Shown in pieces: positions 52,147 to 63,351 of a DNA stretch of 64,000 nt. Each line of letters begins with the position of its first letter. Position 1 is the stretch's first letter. A program made the translations under genes and the position numbers. Below the pieces are notes generated by a model. It saw only the letters and a program-made list of their open reading frames with translations. It made no database searches and had not been told where the DNA came from. Source of the stretch: Rhizodiscina lignyota (taxonomy: Eukaryota > Ascomycota > Dothideomycetes > Aulographales > Rhizodiscinaceae); the NCBI GenBank assembly GCA_010015805.1, contig ML978138.1, forward strand, positions 1-64,000, written 5' to 3'.

Positions 52147-53912
52147 TCACAAATCATTGTGAAACTTTGGCGGCGCTTGCCAACTCATTGCTCTTAGCTT
52201 TGGGCCGTACCACTTCAATGACATCATAGCTATTGCAAACAGGCAAAATTAGCGTAGAACTGAGATTCCGGGCTCTGAGGGTTGCTCACGTATGAAGAAC
52301 ACAATGTTGATTAAAGCGAAAGTCAGCCACGCATATTCGTATTTGACTTTTGCACCAAATGGTATCCTAGATCACAGTTAGATGAGTTCACAGGTGCGGG
52401 AGAAGCTGAACCAAACGAAATTGGTCAACGGGAACATACGCATAAAAAGAGATTATCATCGAGTACACATTGCGGAACACGTTCAACAGACTCGAAATTT
52501 CTGCGCTTTGAGGTTTGTAGCACTGTAACAGTGTTAGTTCATCAGAGATGGGTTGAGTAAAGTTCGACTCACATCAGTTGTATACGCGTACGTGACTGTC
52601 GTTGCAGCCTGTAGTCCACAATTTGCAATTCCCATTCCAAACGCCGTGCCGACCCATGAGACTGTCTTGAAGTGTGTGAGGCACACGCCCTCAATTATCA
52701 CACCGATTGGAACAAGCAGTCCAAACCACAGTGCACCCAGTCGGGCTTCTGGGAGTCGTTCACCGTCATGTTTCTTTGCATATCGGATAGCCATCCAATC
52801 AACCAACCAGCCGGCATTCGCCTCGCCGATCACGCAGCCGATGAGAAGAGGAATCGAGAGCATCAAGCCAGTCTGCGAGACGGTGAAGTTGTAGAACTGC
52901 TTGAAGAGTTGCGAGCCAGTTGTGGCGAACAGGACACTGCCGTAACCAAAGGCTGTCATGTAATAGAGCCCCGGGATAGTCACAACAAGGTACTTGAACA
53001 TGTACAGGTTCCTCCAGAAGTCCTTGAGGTGCAACTTCCGATCTGACATTGTCGAACGGAATAGCAAGAGGTCCACATATGAGTGCGGCTTATGGTCCAG
53101 TCTAGTCTTGCGAGAATAGAGAGTTTCCGGGAGTAAAAAGATGTTGATAACAAATGTACCCAATTGAATGTAACCCTGAAAGGTTGTTAGTCAAGTTCGA
53201 TAAACGTACTTGAGCCAGTGCTCACCGGGATTCGGAAGCACCAATTCCAACTCAAGTATTGTGCGGCGAAACCTCCTATCAGCGGTGCAACATGCGGACC
53301 GTTTGTCAGGAACAAGGTAAATATTCCCATATAGAAACCCCTCTCATGCATACAAAACATATCGCATATTGTCGCAGCTCCGATCGCACCTGGACTCCCA
53401 GCCGCAATGCCATTGAACGCTCTCGTTGCCAAAATACCCGCCCAAGTCGGGCTGTAACCGGCCGCGATATTGGTGACGGCGCCAATAACATTCCCAACGA
53501 GATATATCGGTCTGCGGCCGTAGATATTCGCAAATGGGATGACTAGAAGAGGCCCAACACCGGCAAAGACAATGTACATGGTGAGCTCGTAGGACGCTTG
53601 CACAACTGTGATATTGAATGCTTTGGATAATGGAACAAATGCTGGGTTTGCAACTGCTGCAGCCATGGGACCGAGGAACGCGAGCCAACTGACTTGGAAG
53701 ACGACGAGTAGCTTCATTGGTAGCGACCAGTTCAGCGGGTCATCTTTGTTGTCCGAAGGTTGGGGAATGAGTGGCAGTCCATACTTGTCAAGTTTGACGT
53801 GCTCGATATCTGGCTTCATCTCGTTCTCAATCTCTTTCGAATCGTCATTGTGTACCACTACAGACTCCAGGTGAGTGGCGGGCTGCGTCTTGTTCTCGTC
53901 CATTGCGCTCAT
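52147..53912 (-). CDS. MFS drug:H+ antiporter (DHA1-type)
   Basis: Five exons: 53226-53912, 52573-53175, 52440-52522, 52290-52366 and 52147-52229 (introns 50, 50, 73 and 60 nt), 510 aa. The 3' half was rebuilt from three short exons of 77-83 nt. DDPLNWS before the first helix is the usual opening of fungal DHA1 proteins. ELTMYIVFAGVGPLLVIPFANIYGRRPIYL-type sequence holds motif A, and TRAFNGIAAGSPGAIGAA and FTLFLTNGPHVAPLIGG follow in the normal order. About 12 helices. It probably exports a small molecule at the plasma membrane. A CCAAT box (54067-54071) lies about 155 bp upstream. Confidence 0.9.
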
Positions 53913-54473
53913 TCTCGATTGAACGGCTGAGATTCAGAGCCGAGTTCCAGACGCCCGTTAACTGGGCGAGTGCCGCGCTTTATTTCAGATCATCCTCGCC
54001 AACACGACCAGGATACGTCCATCCCCCTACGTGCTTGGCCGTGATACGAGAACGCTCGCCATTTCGCCAATCAGTAGATCCATGGATGAGTGAAGCCACG
54101 CGAGATGGCACCGGCAGTTGGGTAAGGAAGTAAGAACCCAACTCCGCAGACGTTGAGTCGATCAGTCCGGGGAAGAAGATGTAACTTTGTAGAGTGCGGG
54201 GCGTTAGCAGGGGTTGCTTGGCGAGACCTCTCCCAATGGACGTCTTCGAGTCAGATGATACCTGGGTATTTGATTTTTCATTTCCATTTTCATGGGAAGC
54301 GTAGAACATTGGCGGATGCCCTTCGTTTATACGTTTTCGCGAAGAGAACTGGACCGGGGGCGCTCGTGACCCCTGTTGTCGTCATTTCCGGCTTGGCTTG
54401 GCACGTCTTTCCTAACGTTCGGTAACCTTATCGAGACAGCATCTTCCGGCCGTCATCCAAGAGTCGTTCGACT

Positions 54474-54512
<39 letters not shown>

Positions 54513-55064
54513 CAGACGAAGTTGCGGAGAGTCAAATCCGCAGAGGTCTTGGCACGCTAGAGCCTAGTGGCTTTATCGTATGGTGAAGATGGGTGAACCG
54601 TACACCTTGTACTTAACAACATTCAGTATACATGGAAGATTCTCTGAATGTCACTAGTCACGACGCTGGTCAGCTCCGACTAAGAGATAGTAGGAGTCGC
54701 TTAACTCACGAACCAGGACGATTTAGGTATTCGAGCGAAGCCGAGGACCCGCCATTACTCCGTAAGTAGACCAACGAGATCGGCTCGACCAGATATTCAA
54801 TTTGCACACTACTGCATCGATCCGGGAGCTGAGACCGCTGAAATTTGAAGATTGCACCTCAAGCTTCTGAACTCTGGCTCCAAGGATACTTTTATCCGTA
54901 ACGCAGCCTTGCAGGAAGCCCTCGATGATTGGTGTGATTAGAAGTCAGCTGAACTTGACTCGTATTTTCAGCTCCTCTATTCAAGCAGTTTAATATTTTC
55001 TACCACATCGAAGAGATATTTTTGTTTGAAACTCATCAGTCAAGTACTTCCGCTGCAGCTCATC
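53913..55064. other. 1.15-kb intergenic region with CT microsatellite
   Basis: A divergent upstream region between the exporter and the secreted protein. It contains a CCAAT at 54067-54071 and the CT repeat listed separately. No gene was found. Confidence 0.55.
54476..54508. repeat. (CT)n microsatellite
   Basis: About 16 uninterrupted CT dinucleotides. Confidence 0.95.
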
Positions 55065-55553
55065 ATGCAACCTCTAACAGTTCTCGGGTTCGCGTGTGCT
55101 GTCGGTGCACTATCTGGCCCCTCGCCAAGATCTTCCGGGACATGCGAGTTCCCATGCGGATACTACAAGCAACTCTGTTGCTCCAAAGATCAACTTTGTG
55201 CAACCAACCCCGATAATGAAGCATTCTGTTTATCTCCGCCTTTTCGGCCGACTACTGATAGTTGTACTGCAACTTGCGGAGTCTGGGAATCTGTCACCAA
55301 AACCGAGATCCAGACCGTTTATATGACATATAGCAGCTTCATTCCGACGGGGCCATGTCAATCCCAGCCGACACCTAATTGCGACTTCAGCAAAAACCAG
55401 AGCCCCTGCGGACCAATTTGCTGCAGTTCGGACCAGTATTGCTTCAGGTTTGGGGAGTGTAGAGTAGCAGGGCCGACTACGACTCAGCCTTTTGAGTCGC
55501 CCGTACCAACGGTAGAGGGTGAACAGAGGAGATTAGGCTCTCATGTTTGGTGA
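55065..55553 (+). CDS. Small cysteine-rich secreted protein
   Basis: Single exon, 162 aa from the ATG at 55065; the frame upstream lacks another ATG. Residues 1-18 (MQPLTVLGFACAVGALSG) form a signal peptide. Two similar Cys blocks follow: CEFPCGYYKQLCCSKDQLC and CGPICCSSDQYCFRFGEC, each with a C-X3-C-type start, a CC pair and spaced single cysteines, separated by a Thr/Pro-rich linker. The repeat suggests two small disulfide-bonded modules, granulin- or chitin-binding-like in spacing, but I cannot assign a family. A Thr/Pro tail follows with no GPI signal, so a missing 3' exon is possible. Secretion and Cys content make it an effector or cell-wall candidate. Confidence 0.65.
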   Translation: MQPLTVLGFACAVGALSGPSPRSSGTCEFPCGYYKQLCCSKDQLCATNPDNEAFCLSPPFRPTTDSCTATCGVWESVTKTEIQTVYMTYSSFIPTGPCQSQPTPNCDFSKNQSPCGPICCSSDQYCFRFGECRVAGPTTTQPFESPVPTVEGEQRRLGSHVW

Positions 55554-55718
55554 TTTAGTCATCCTTCTTTCTGGCCGAGACAGCATGTTGTAAAAGTCAT
55601 TCATTCGGTCATGGTGTGGGAAATGCAACAGCTGTGTTCTCGAGCTTTTGATTGTCAGTGGTCGATGGATAGTTGAAGTCCTAAGTTAATCTTGTTTGTT
55701 GCGTAAGCTAAATTCCTC

Positions 55719-57071
55719 TCAGGATCTATTCAAGAGGATAACCCTATTAAGCACTTTGCATGGCCAATCCATCGTCCATCGCAAGTACTCGGGCATCAGC
55801 TCACGCATGCCAGGGATGTCTCGTTCTAAAACCTTGTAATCTCCTTCGCCGTTCATCCACCAAGCATGCTCCAGTCCATTGAGTAGCACCAAGACCCTCG
55901 CCATTAGCGCCATGGCAAGCGCATCGTGCCTTTCGAGCTTACTACGGTATGCTGGTCGACACCTCACGGCCATAGTTCCTATATACCGCCGAAGAGTTCT
56001 CGCTGCAGCGCCGGAGTAGAACACCCGGTAATGATATAGTACGTAGTCTTTCGCTTCCATGTAGGTGCTCCTGTCATCCTCCGGTAGCGTAGGAACGTCA
56101 AACGCATCCAGCAAATAGGCCAAATCCTCCTCAACACTCTGCAACTGCGCGCGGGCGGCAGAAGGTAGCTCATCTACTGTAAGGACGCGCGGTTTGGGTT
56201 CGTCACCGAACCAACCATAGCCTAAACGACCAAGGTAGCTCTTTTCCTGTATGAAAAGCATGGAGACGCCCTGCATCAGCTTCCACATCCCAAGTGGCAC
56301 CTCGTACACCTCATCGGGCTGTAACTGGCGCGCGAGCAGCCAGTATATGTTGGACAGAATGACTGCGGAGAGCCATAGCTGTTCCGATAATTCTTTGCCG
56401 GGGGACCTCAGCGCTTGACGGTGGTGCACCAAGGACTGATCGAGATAGCGTCTCAGGGCAACAGCCATGGTGGAATTGTTTGGCGAATGAGCGTGTAAGT
56501 GCAGAGCAGAAAGAGCCAGCATTGGATTGAGCACCACTTCAGACTCGAATGCAACTTGGGGTATTGTTCGCTGCCACATGTCACGGGCAGGCGAGCCGTT
56601 GCAGTCGGGCATGGAGCAGCCCACTACGGCGCTGTAATGGTGCATCAAGCGCAGCTCCAGCGATCGCCGTTGGCCGACATCTGCTACAGAACTGGATTGC
56701 AAAGCAAAGCCAAGAAAGTTTCGATCTGCAGAGGAGGCTATAGTGGCATGGGCCACTGCTGGCCTTGATAATTGGCGCAAGGCAGCCCTCCGGGAGGGGT
56801 TGGTTTCAGTGCGAGGACATTTCGTGCTCCAATCGCAGCGCTGGATGCCGACATAACGTCGACGGCAATTCGAGCAGACAGGCCGGATTTCATCACACTA
56901 GAGTAAACTTGTAAGCATGGACGGTCAGATACAGTGGCTCTTAGTCGTGCAATAGTTGTGACGCAGTACCTTCACCCTCCGGAGCTTACAGTCTCGACAC
57001 CCAGACCGGGATTTTCTGAGCAGAACCCGTCGCTCCGTAGATTGCTTCGCAGCATCTGGTGCGGAGCCCAT
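55719..57071 (-). CDS. Zn2Cys6 transcription factor
   Basis: Exon 1 (56970-57071) and exon 2 (55719-56897) are joined across a 72-nt intron that lies inside the zinc cluster, after CRDCKLRRVK; 426 aa. The cluster is C-X2-C-X6-C-X5-C-X2-C-X9-C with the basic run RRVK, at about residues 25-53, and is complete only with the splice. The C-terminal region (about residues 100-426) is the helical fungal-specific domain of the DUF3468 group (LELRLMHHYSAVVG; NPMLALSALHLHAHS). It is a compact DNA-binding regulator, divergent from the SDR at 57476 across 404 bp, so it may control that gene and its neighbours. Confidence 0.9.
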
Positions 57072-57475
57072 GTCTTGAGAGGCTGAAGCAGTCCCTGACC
57101 TGAATGGTAGGATGTTGCGATTTTGCGAAGATCCGAAAACGCGAAAGTGGAGTAGATATCCGAACTCGAGTTGACCTCGTCATGCATGTCGATGGGAGTA
57201 CATTACATAAGCAGGACTAGGCCTCAAGCCACAAAAGACAACCAATCACCTCTGAATGCGAACTTGCGAGGGATCCACAAGCCTTACGCTAACCTAATTT
57301 AGTGCAGGATATAGAACTCCAGGTAAGGGTTAGACATCGTAATTCGAGACACAAGTCAGGTAGTCTAGGCACATAAGAACAAAGGCATTACGAATATTGC
57401 AACAACTTAATCATCCCTTCACCATTGCTGAACATAACCAAGTGCACGAGAGGTTCCAATTTCGATATCGGCAAT
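57072..57475. promoter_or_regulatory. Divergent promoter region, Zn2Cys6 factor / SDR
   Basis: 404 bp between divergent starts, with a CCAAT at 57242-57246. No paired CGG triplets typical of Zn2Cys6 binding were clearly recognised by eye. Confidence 0.4.
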
Positions 57476-58751
57476 ATGGCTTCCCTCGCTCGCGATATTA
57501 ACACGACCATCCAGGATGTGATGAGCCATTTCAAAGGAAATGCAGAGGACAAGACCTGTGAGGCTGCCCAGGACTGGCTACTGTGTCTGTGGATTTTAAC
57601 TCCTTTATTTAGATGTTATTACTGGACCCAGTGTAAAGAGTCTTGGAGCTGGCGTTGCTCGGGGTTTGGCCATCGGCAACCCAAAACGTCTGATACTTAT
57701 CGGCCGCTCGAAAGAGAGAATCCAGCCTGTGATCGATGAAATCAATAAGCTTAACCCAGCTGTCTCTACTTACTTCATTGCAGTCAACCTCCTGGACCTA
57801 TCGACTGTGCGCAAGGGTGCTGAGGATATCAAGAATATCACCCCCGAGGTCCATGGACTGGTCAACTGTGCTGGCATTATGGCCCCAAGCAAGTACGAAA
57901 AGTCTGCTGATGGAATCGAGAGCCAGTTTGCTTCCAATCATGTCGCACACTTCCTTCTCACAAATCTTCTCATAGCGGAACTCGCGAAAGGTAATGGGGT
58001 GGTTGTGAATGTATCCAGCACCGGCTATGAACTTGGAGAGGTGGACTTCGAGGATCCCAACTTTCAGGTCGGTTTTCATAAAGCAAAGTCACGGTTTCCG
58101 TCTCGATATGCTGATGTCTGTTCTTTGGCTCGATAAGAACGGGGAAACCTACGATAGCTGGGCTGGCTACGGCCAATCCAAGACCGCCAATATCTTATTC
58201 ACAGTAGCGTTAGCGAAGAGAGCTAGCAAGCTCGACGTGGTCGCGTTTGCTGTGGATCCAGGCTGTGAGCGCCCCCTTTACTCCCCATCGTTAGCCTATA
58301 TCAGACGAGACTAAACCTGTGCCTCCAGTGGTTGTGGAAACAGCGCTTCAAGCAAACTCGGGGGTGACTCAAGACCATTTCATGAAAGGATACGAGCTGC
58401 AAGTAAAGCGTAGCGGAGGTCCGTTAAATTGCCAAATGCGACAAACATCGCCGTCGCTAGTCCTGACTGCAGGTTCTAGGAATTCCTCCGCCGATGCCAC
58501 CCGTAGTAAGCCTTGAGCAAGGAGTAGCAGTCATTGTCTGGCCACTTTTGGATCCAGATCTGCGGAGTAGGTCCTTTTAATCTCGAAAGCATTGTCGTCT
58601 CACAGCTTCTAACAATATTGCAGAGTCCTCTGGGTCGTGGATTCAGGAGTGTCGAATCAGCTCTGCCAAGCCATACGCAACTGATGCTGATGATGCAGAG
58701 AAACTCTGGCGTTTGAGCGAAAAGTTGGTTGGTAGGGGTTTCAATCTTTAA
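57476..58751 (+). pseudogene. SDR (retinol dehydrogenase/WWOX-like), likely frameshifted
   Basis: Exons 57476-57557, 57613-58067, 58138-58264 and 58329 onward have GT-AG introns of 55, 70 and 64 nt and agree in phase. The N-terminal motif TGPSVKSLGAG is an unusual cofactor loop. NCAGIM, NVSSTG and YGQSKTANIL (Tyr-X3-Lys) follow. Near 58418-58424, after KGYELQVKRSGG, reading must shift one base for VKLPNAT to follow. Downstream LEQGVAVIVWPLLDPDLR (58511-58566), a 57-nt intron and a last exon 58624-58751 with DADDAEKLWRLSEKLVG complete the usual C-terminus. The stretch 58450-58510 is not resolved. The gene is either newly broken or contains one sequencing error. Confidence 0.7.
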
Positions 58752-59326
58752 ATGAGTTCTATAGAGGTTACGTAAGAGGTCCGCGCCGAAGATTTACCAA
58801 TGAAGACAGCTGATGATCGGAATTGAACATTACTCCGTCCTCTACGGTGATCAATCCCGAGCGAAACGCCTTTCGTAGACGTGTGCTGAAAGTTCTTAAT
58901 CCGTCCCTGCTAATTTTCGCGTCATCACTGTCAGGAGATGGGTGCAATGGGACCAGCAAATCAAACGACTCTGAACTGTGTTGCCTACGCATCGATCCTT
59001 GCGTGCATGGGGGAGACGGGTCTTGATTCATGAAACGTTTCTCACCGGTTCGAGACGATTTCGGACTCTATATTCTCCGTCAAAATGGCCTCCGCATACC
59101 TTAGTTTTTTATGATGTGGCTTGAGTGTGGCTTCGGGCGTCTTTAGGCAACGAGGCTTCAAGGCAGCACCACTTGGAGAAGGGCGATCCCAAACGGCAGT
59201 CTCTCGGGCCAGATTACTCCTGGGATGATTACATTGCTGGTCAAAGTGATCGTTTCTCGCGTTTTCACGCTTCATCCTTCACGGGCTATCGTCCTGAACT
59301 GAAGATCTGTTTTTGGCGCAATTACA
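58752..59326. other. ABC transporter upstream region
   Basis: 575 bp between the SDR end and the ABC start. No gene and no distinct motif recognised. Confidence 0.5.
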
Positions 59327-62300
59327 ATGTCAACTGCCGCAGAAGGAGGAGAAAAAGGCGAGGCAGAGAAAGGGAGGAAGGGAGAAGAAAAAGACGATTC
59401 AGGGAAGGAGGGAGAGGATGGAGCGAAGCTGTCGAACTTCTTTGTAAGTCTCTGCTGAATATCTGGTGTTATTCGGACATACTGATACCTGTCTGAAGCG
59501 CATCTTGTCATTTGGCACCTCTTTCGATGTTTTCCTAATGGTATTGTGCCTCCTGACTGCCATTGGAGCCGGAGCAGTGAGTTATCCATAAACAAACGCC
59601 CTTACAATTCCATCTTCTGACAGTCTTCTTCGCTTAGGCAATGCCTGCAATGTTCATCATATTTGGGAGATTGACCAACGTCTTTGCAGACTATTTCATT
59701 CCTGGATCGACAACCACTCGGGCCCAATTTCAGAACGCCCTCAACCACAATGCACTCTACCTAGTCTACATCTTTATCGGGAAGTGGGTGCTGGGATACA
59801 TCAGCCTACTCTGCGTTCGCATCAGTGGAATGCGCATCTCAGCAGCCTTGAGACTGGCTTACCTCAAAGCGCTCTTTGCGCAACCCATTTCATTCGTGGA
59901 CAAGGTCTCGCCTGGCAAAGTCTCTACCAGAATTACAACCTCGGCGAACACAATTCAAATTGGCATCTCTCAGCAGCTTTCCCTCCTCGTCCAGGCTATC
60001 ACCTTTACTGTCGGTGCCTACATCCTCGCATTTGTCAAAGGCGCACTCTTGACTCTTGTGGTTAGCTCTTGTATACCTTTTATACTCCTCACCTATGGTT
60101 TCACTCTGCCACTCTACATTAAGATCAACAAAAGGACGGAAAATATACAAGAAGAAGCATCATCTCTGTCTTTTGAGATCTTTAACTCCATCCGAGTTGT
60201 CATTGCATTTGGGGCAGAAGAGAGATTACACGGCCATTATGCATCCATCTTGGATCGTGCGGCACGCAATGGACAGAAGGCTGCTCCTATTCTTGGGTGC
60301 ATGATAGCTCCAATGTTCTTTTCGAACTATGCCTCCATGGTGCTCGCATTCTGGTTCGGCATCCGGCAGTTTGTCCATCATCATGTAGGGAGCGTAGGCT
60401 CGATTACAGTGTCAGTGTTTCAAGATTGAGCCTGTATTGTTTCGCTAACTCATTCCAGGGTGCTTTTCTCTGTGATCATGGCCATTTCTCAGCTGGGTCG
60501 GATTACGGGACCTGTGATGGGGATAGCCAAGGCCGCAACCGCATCCGCGGCATTGTTCGAAACCATTGACACCGAGACGCCGGATACCTCTGGCCTAAGA
60601 GCACCCGATGTGCAGCCACAAGCGGACATCATCTTTGAGAATGTCTCCTTCGTTTACCCAAGCCGACCCGACGTCGCCGTCCTAAACAATTTCACCGCCA
60701 CGTTTGATTCTGGCAAAGTCACAGCGATTGTTGGGCCTTCGGGCTCAGGAAAGAGTACTATCGTGGGCCTCGTCGAACGATGGTATGACCTTGACCAATC
60801 ATCTTCTGATCCACCGCACGAGACCCACGAGAGGAACGTTCCTGAAGAAAAGGACATTCCAGAGCCTGCCTCGGACGGAATCCGAATTGGTGGCGTCGAT
60901 CTCAGAGATGTTGATACCAAGTGGTGGCGATCCCAGATTGGCCTCGTTCAGCAAGAACCGTTTCTGTTCAACGATACCATATTCAACAATGTAGCCTATG
61001 GCCTCTGTGGTACGCAATGGCAAGATGTATCGGAGAAGGAGAAGCTCGAATTGGTTGTGGCTGCATGCAAAGAAGCGTATGCCGATGAATTCGTCAGTCG
61101 TTTACTCAAAGGCTATGATACTCTTGTGGGCGAATCTGGCATCAAACTCAGCGGCGGCCAGAGACAACGCCTGGCAATAGCCCGGTCGATAGTGAAGCGC
61201 CCGCCCATTCTTATTCTGGATGAAGCAACGAGTGCAATTGATGTGCGAACAGAGCGCATAGTACAGCAAGCGCTTGACCGCGTCGCGCAGAACAGAACAA
61301 CCATTGTCATTGCTCACCGCCTCTCTACTATCAAAAGAGCGAACAAAATTATCGTGCTTCGGCAGGGCAAAGCGGTCGAACAAGGCTCGCACGAGCAACT
61401 CCTAGAAGACGAGGGCGGGATATATTACGGCCTTGTACACGCACAAACCCTCATCATGGGCGAGGAAGAAATACCAGAGGAAGCATCCATTGGCGTTGAC
61501 TTCATCGCGGTGCCCTCAAACAAGATGGCTGAAGCACAAGTTGTCCCTCTTTCAGCTCCGCACCAAGAATCGTCCGACGAGCAGCCAACCTTGAAGCAAA
61601 AGTCCGCCTTTACCGGTCTAGGCTTGCTCATCTACGAGCAGCGTACACACTGGGTTCTCTACTCCCTTGTAGCTCTCGGCGCATTGGGAGGAGGCGTTCT
61701 GTTTCCTCTGATGGCGTGGATCTTTGCCCAGCTCATCAATGTCTTTACGCTCACAGGTCAAGCGCTCTTGAGCCAAGGCAACCATTGGTCCCTCATGTTC
61801 TTTATCCTGGCCATTGGAGTTGGGTTGTCGTATTTTATAATCGGATGGGCTGGTTCTCTCGTGTCTATCGCGGTAGCCACGTACTATCGGAAAGAATACC
61901 TTGAGAATATGCTGGGGAAGCGCATACCTTTCTTCGATGCTGAGGGTATGTCGGCCGGATCATTGACGTCGCAGCTGTCAAATGACCCGCAACGGATTGA
62001 GTCACTGCTTGGTACGGAGATGAGCATGGGTCTCATCGCAGTCATCAATCTCCTCGGCTGCATTATCATCTCATTCATCTTTGGATGGAAGCTAAGCCTC
62101 GTTGGTAACCTCACCGCTATGCCCGTTATTCTACTTGCTGGCTGGTATCGTCTAAAACTGGAAAAGCAATTTGCAAACATGAACTCCAAAGTGTTTGCTG
62201 AGAGCAGTCAGTTTGGCACCGAGGCTATTGGTGCGTTTCGCACTGTTACGAGCTTGATAATGGAGGACATGGTGATTGACAGATATGCAAAACTCTTGCA

Positions 62301-63351
62301 GACGCATATCGCAGCCGCAACCAAGAAGGCGCTCCCGAGCACCATCGTGTTTGCTACGAGCGACAGTGTCGACTTACTTTGCCAGGCCCTAGTGTTCTGG
62401 TACGGTGGCCGATTCCTGGCAGATCGCGAATACACCATCACCCAATTCTTTGTTATTTACATGGCAGTCATACAAGGCAGTCAAGCTGCAGGTATGTGGT
62501 TCAGCTTTGCGCCAAACCTGGCGGAGGCTACCAATGCGTCAAATCGGATCATTAGTATGAGGCCGCCAAAGAACGATGAGAGTCACACGACGAGACCCTT
62601 CCAAGCCGATAAGGCGTCTTTGGGCATTGAGTTCAAGGACGTGAACTTTACGTACAAGAGCCGGTCCCTGCCGGTCTTTACAGAGCTCAACCTGAAGATT
62701 GAGCCAGGACAATTTGCGGCCCTCGTTGGAGCTTCAGGGGCTGGAAAATCCACCATTGTCAGTTTGTTAGAGCGGTTCTACGATCCAGACTCGGGTGCCA
62801 TCTTTTGCGGAGAACAGGACATCACCTCCGTGAGCGCAAAGACATACAGGAGCAATCTCTCGCTGGTTGCACAAGAGTCGACTCTGTACGAAGGGACAAT
62901 TAGAGAGAATGTCGTGCTGAGTGTGGAAGAGGCGGATGCGACAGACGAGGCTGTAGAGCAGGCATGCAAGGACGCTCAGATTCACGATTTCATCTCTTCC
63001 CTACCCGACGGATACGCTACCATGCTTGGGCCAAAAGGAGTCCAGCTGAGTGGGGGCCAGCGACAGCGAGTAGCCCTTGCAAGAGCCCTTATTCGCAAAC
63101 CCAAGCTCCTTCTCTTGGATGAGGCGACGTCCAGTTTGGATTCAGAATCGGAAAAGCTAGTGCAGGAAGCAATTGAGCGTGCCGCTGGAGTACGGACCGT
63201 CGTCGCAGTCGCTCATCGACTCGCCACAATTCAGAAGGCCGACATTATCTTTGTAATTGGAAGCGAGAGGGTGCTGGAGCAAGGCACCCATCAGGATCTG
63301 CTGAAGAAGAGGGGCGTGTACTACCAAATGGTAGTTCCCCGCCAGACTTGA
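59327..63351 (+). CDS. Full-size ABCB (MDR-type) exporter
   Basis: Four exons: 59327-59443, 59499-59576, 59638-60410 and 60459-63351 (introns 55, 61 and 48 nt), 1286 aa. The short acidic/basic N-terminus (MSTAAEGGEKGEAEKG) is followed by TMD1, NBD1, TMD2 and NBD2. NBD1 has Walker A GPSGSGKST (about residue 415), signature LSGGQRQR (about 553) and Walker B ILILDEATSAID. NBD2 has GASGAGKST (about 1080), LSGGQRQR (about 1186) and LLLLDEATSSLD. Both sites look catalytically complete, including the H-loops (IAHRLST; VAHRLAT). An acidic insertion of about 25 residues follows Walker A in NBD1. It belongs with the fungal multidrug/leptomycin-type transporters and exports hydrophobic compounds at the plasma membrane. 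Confidence 0.95.
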
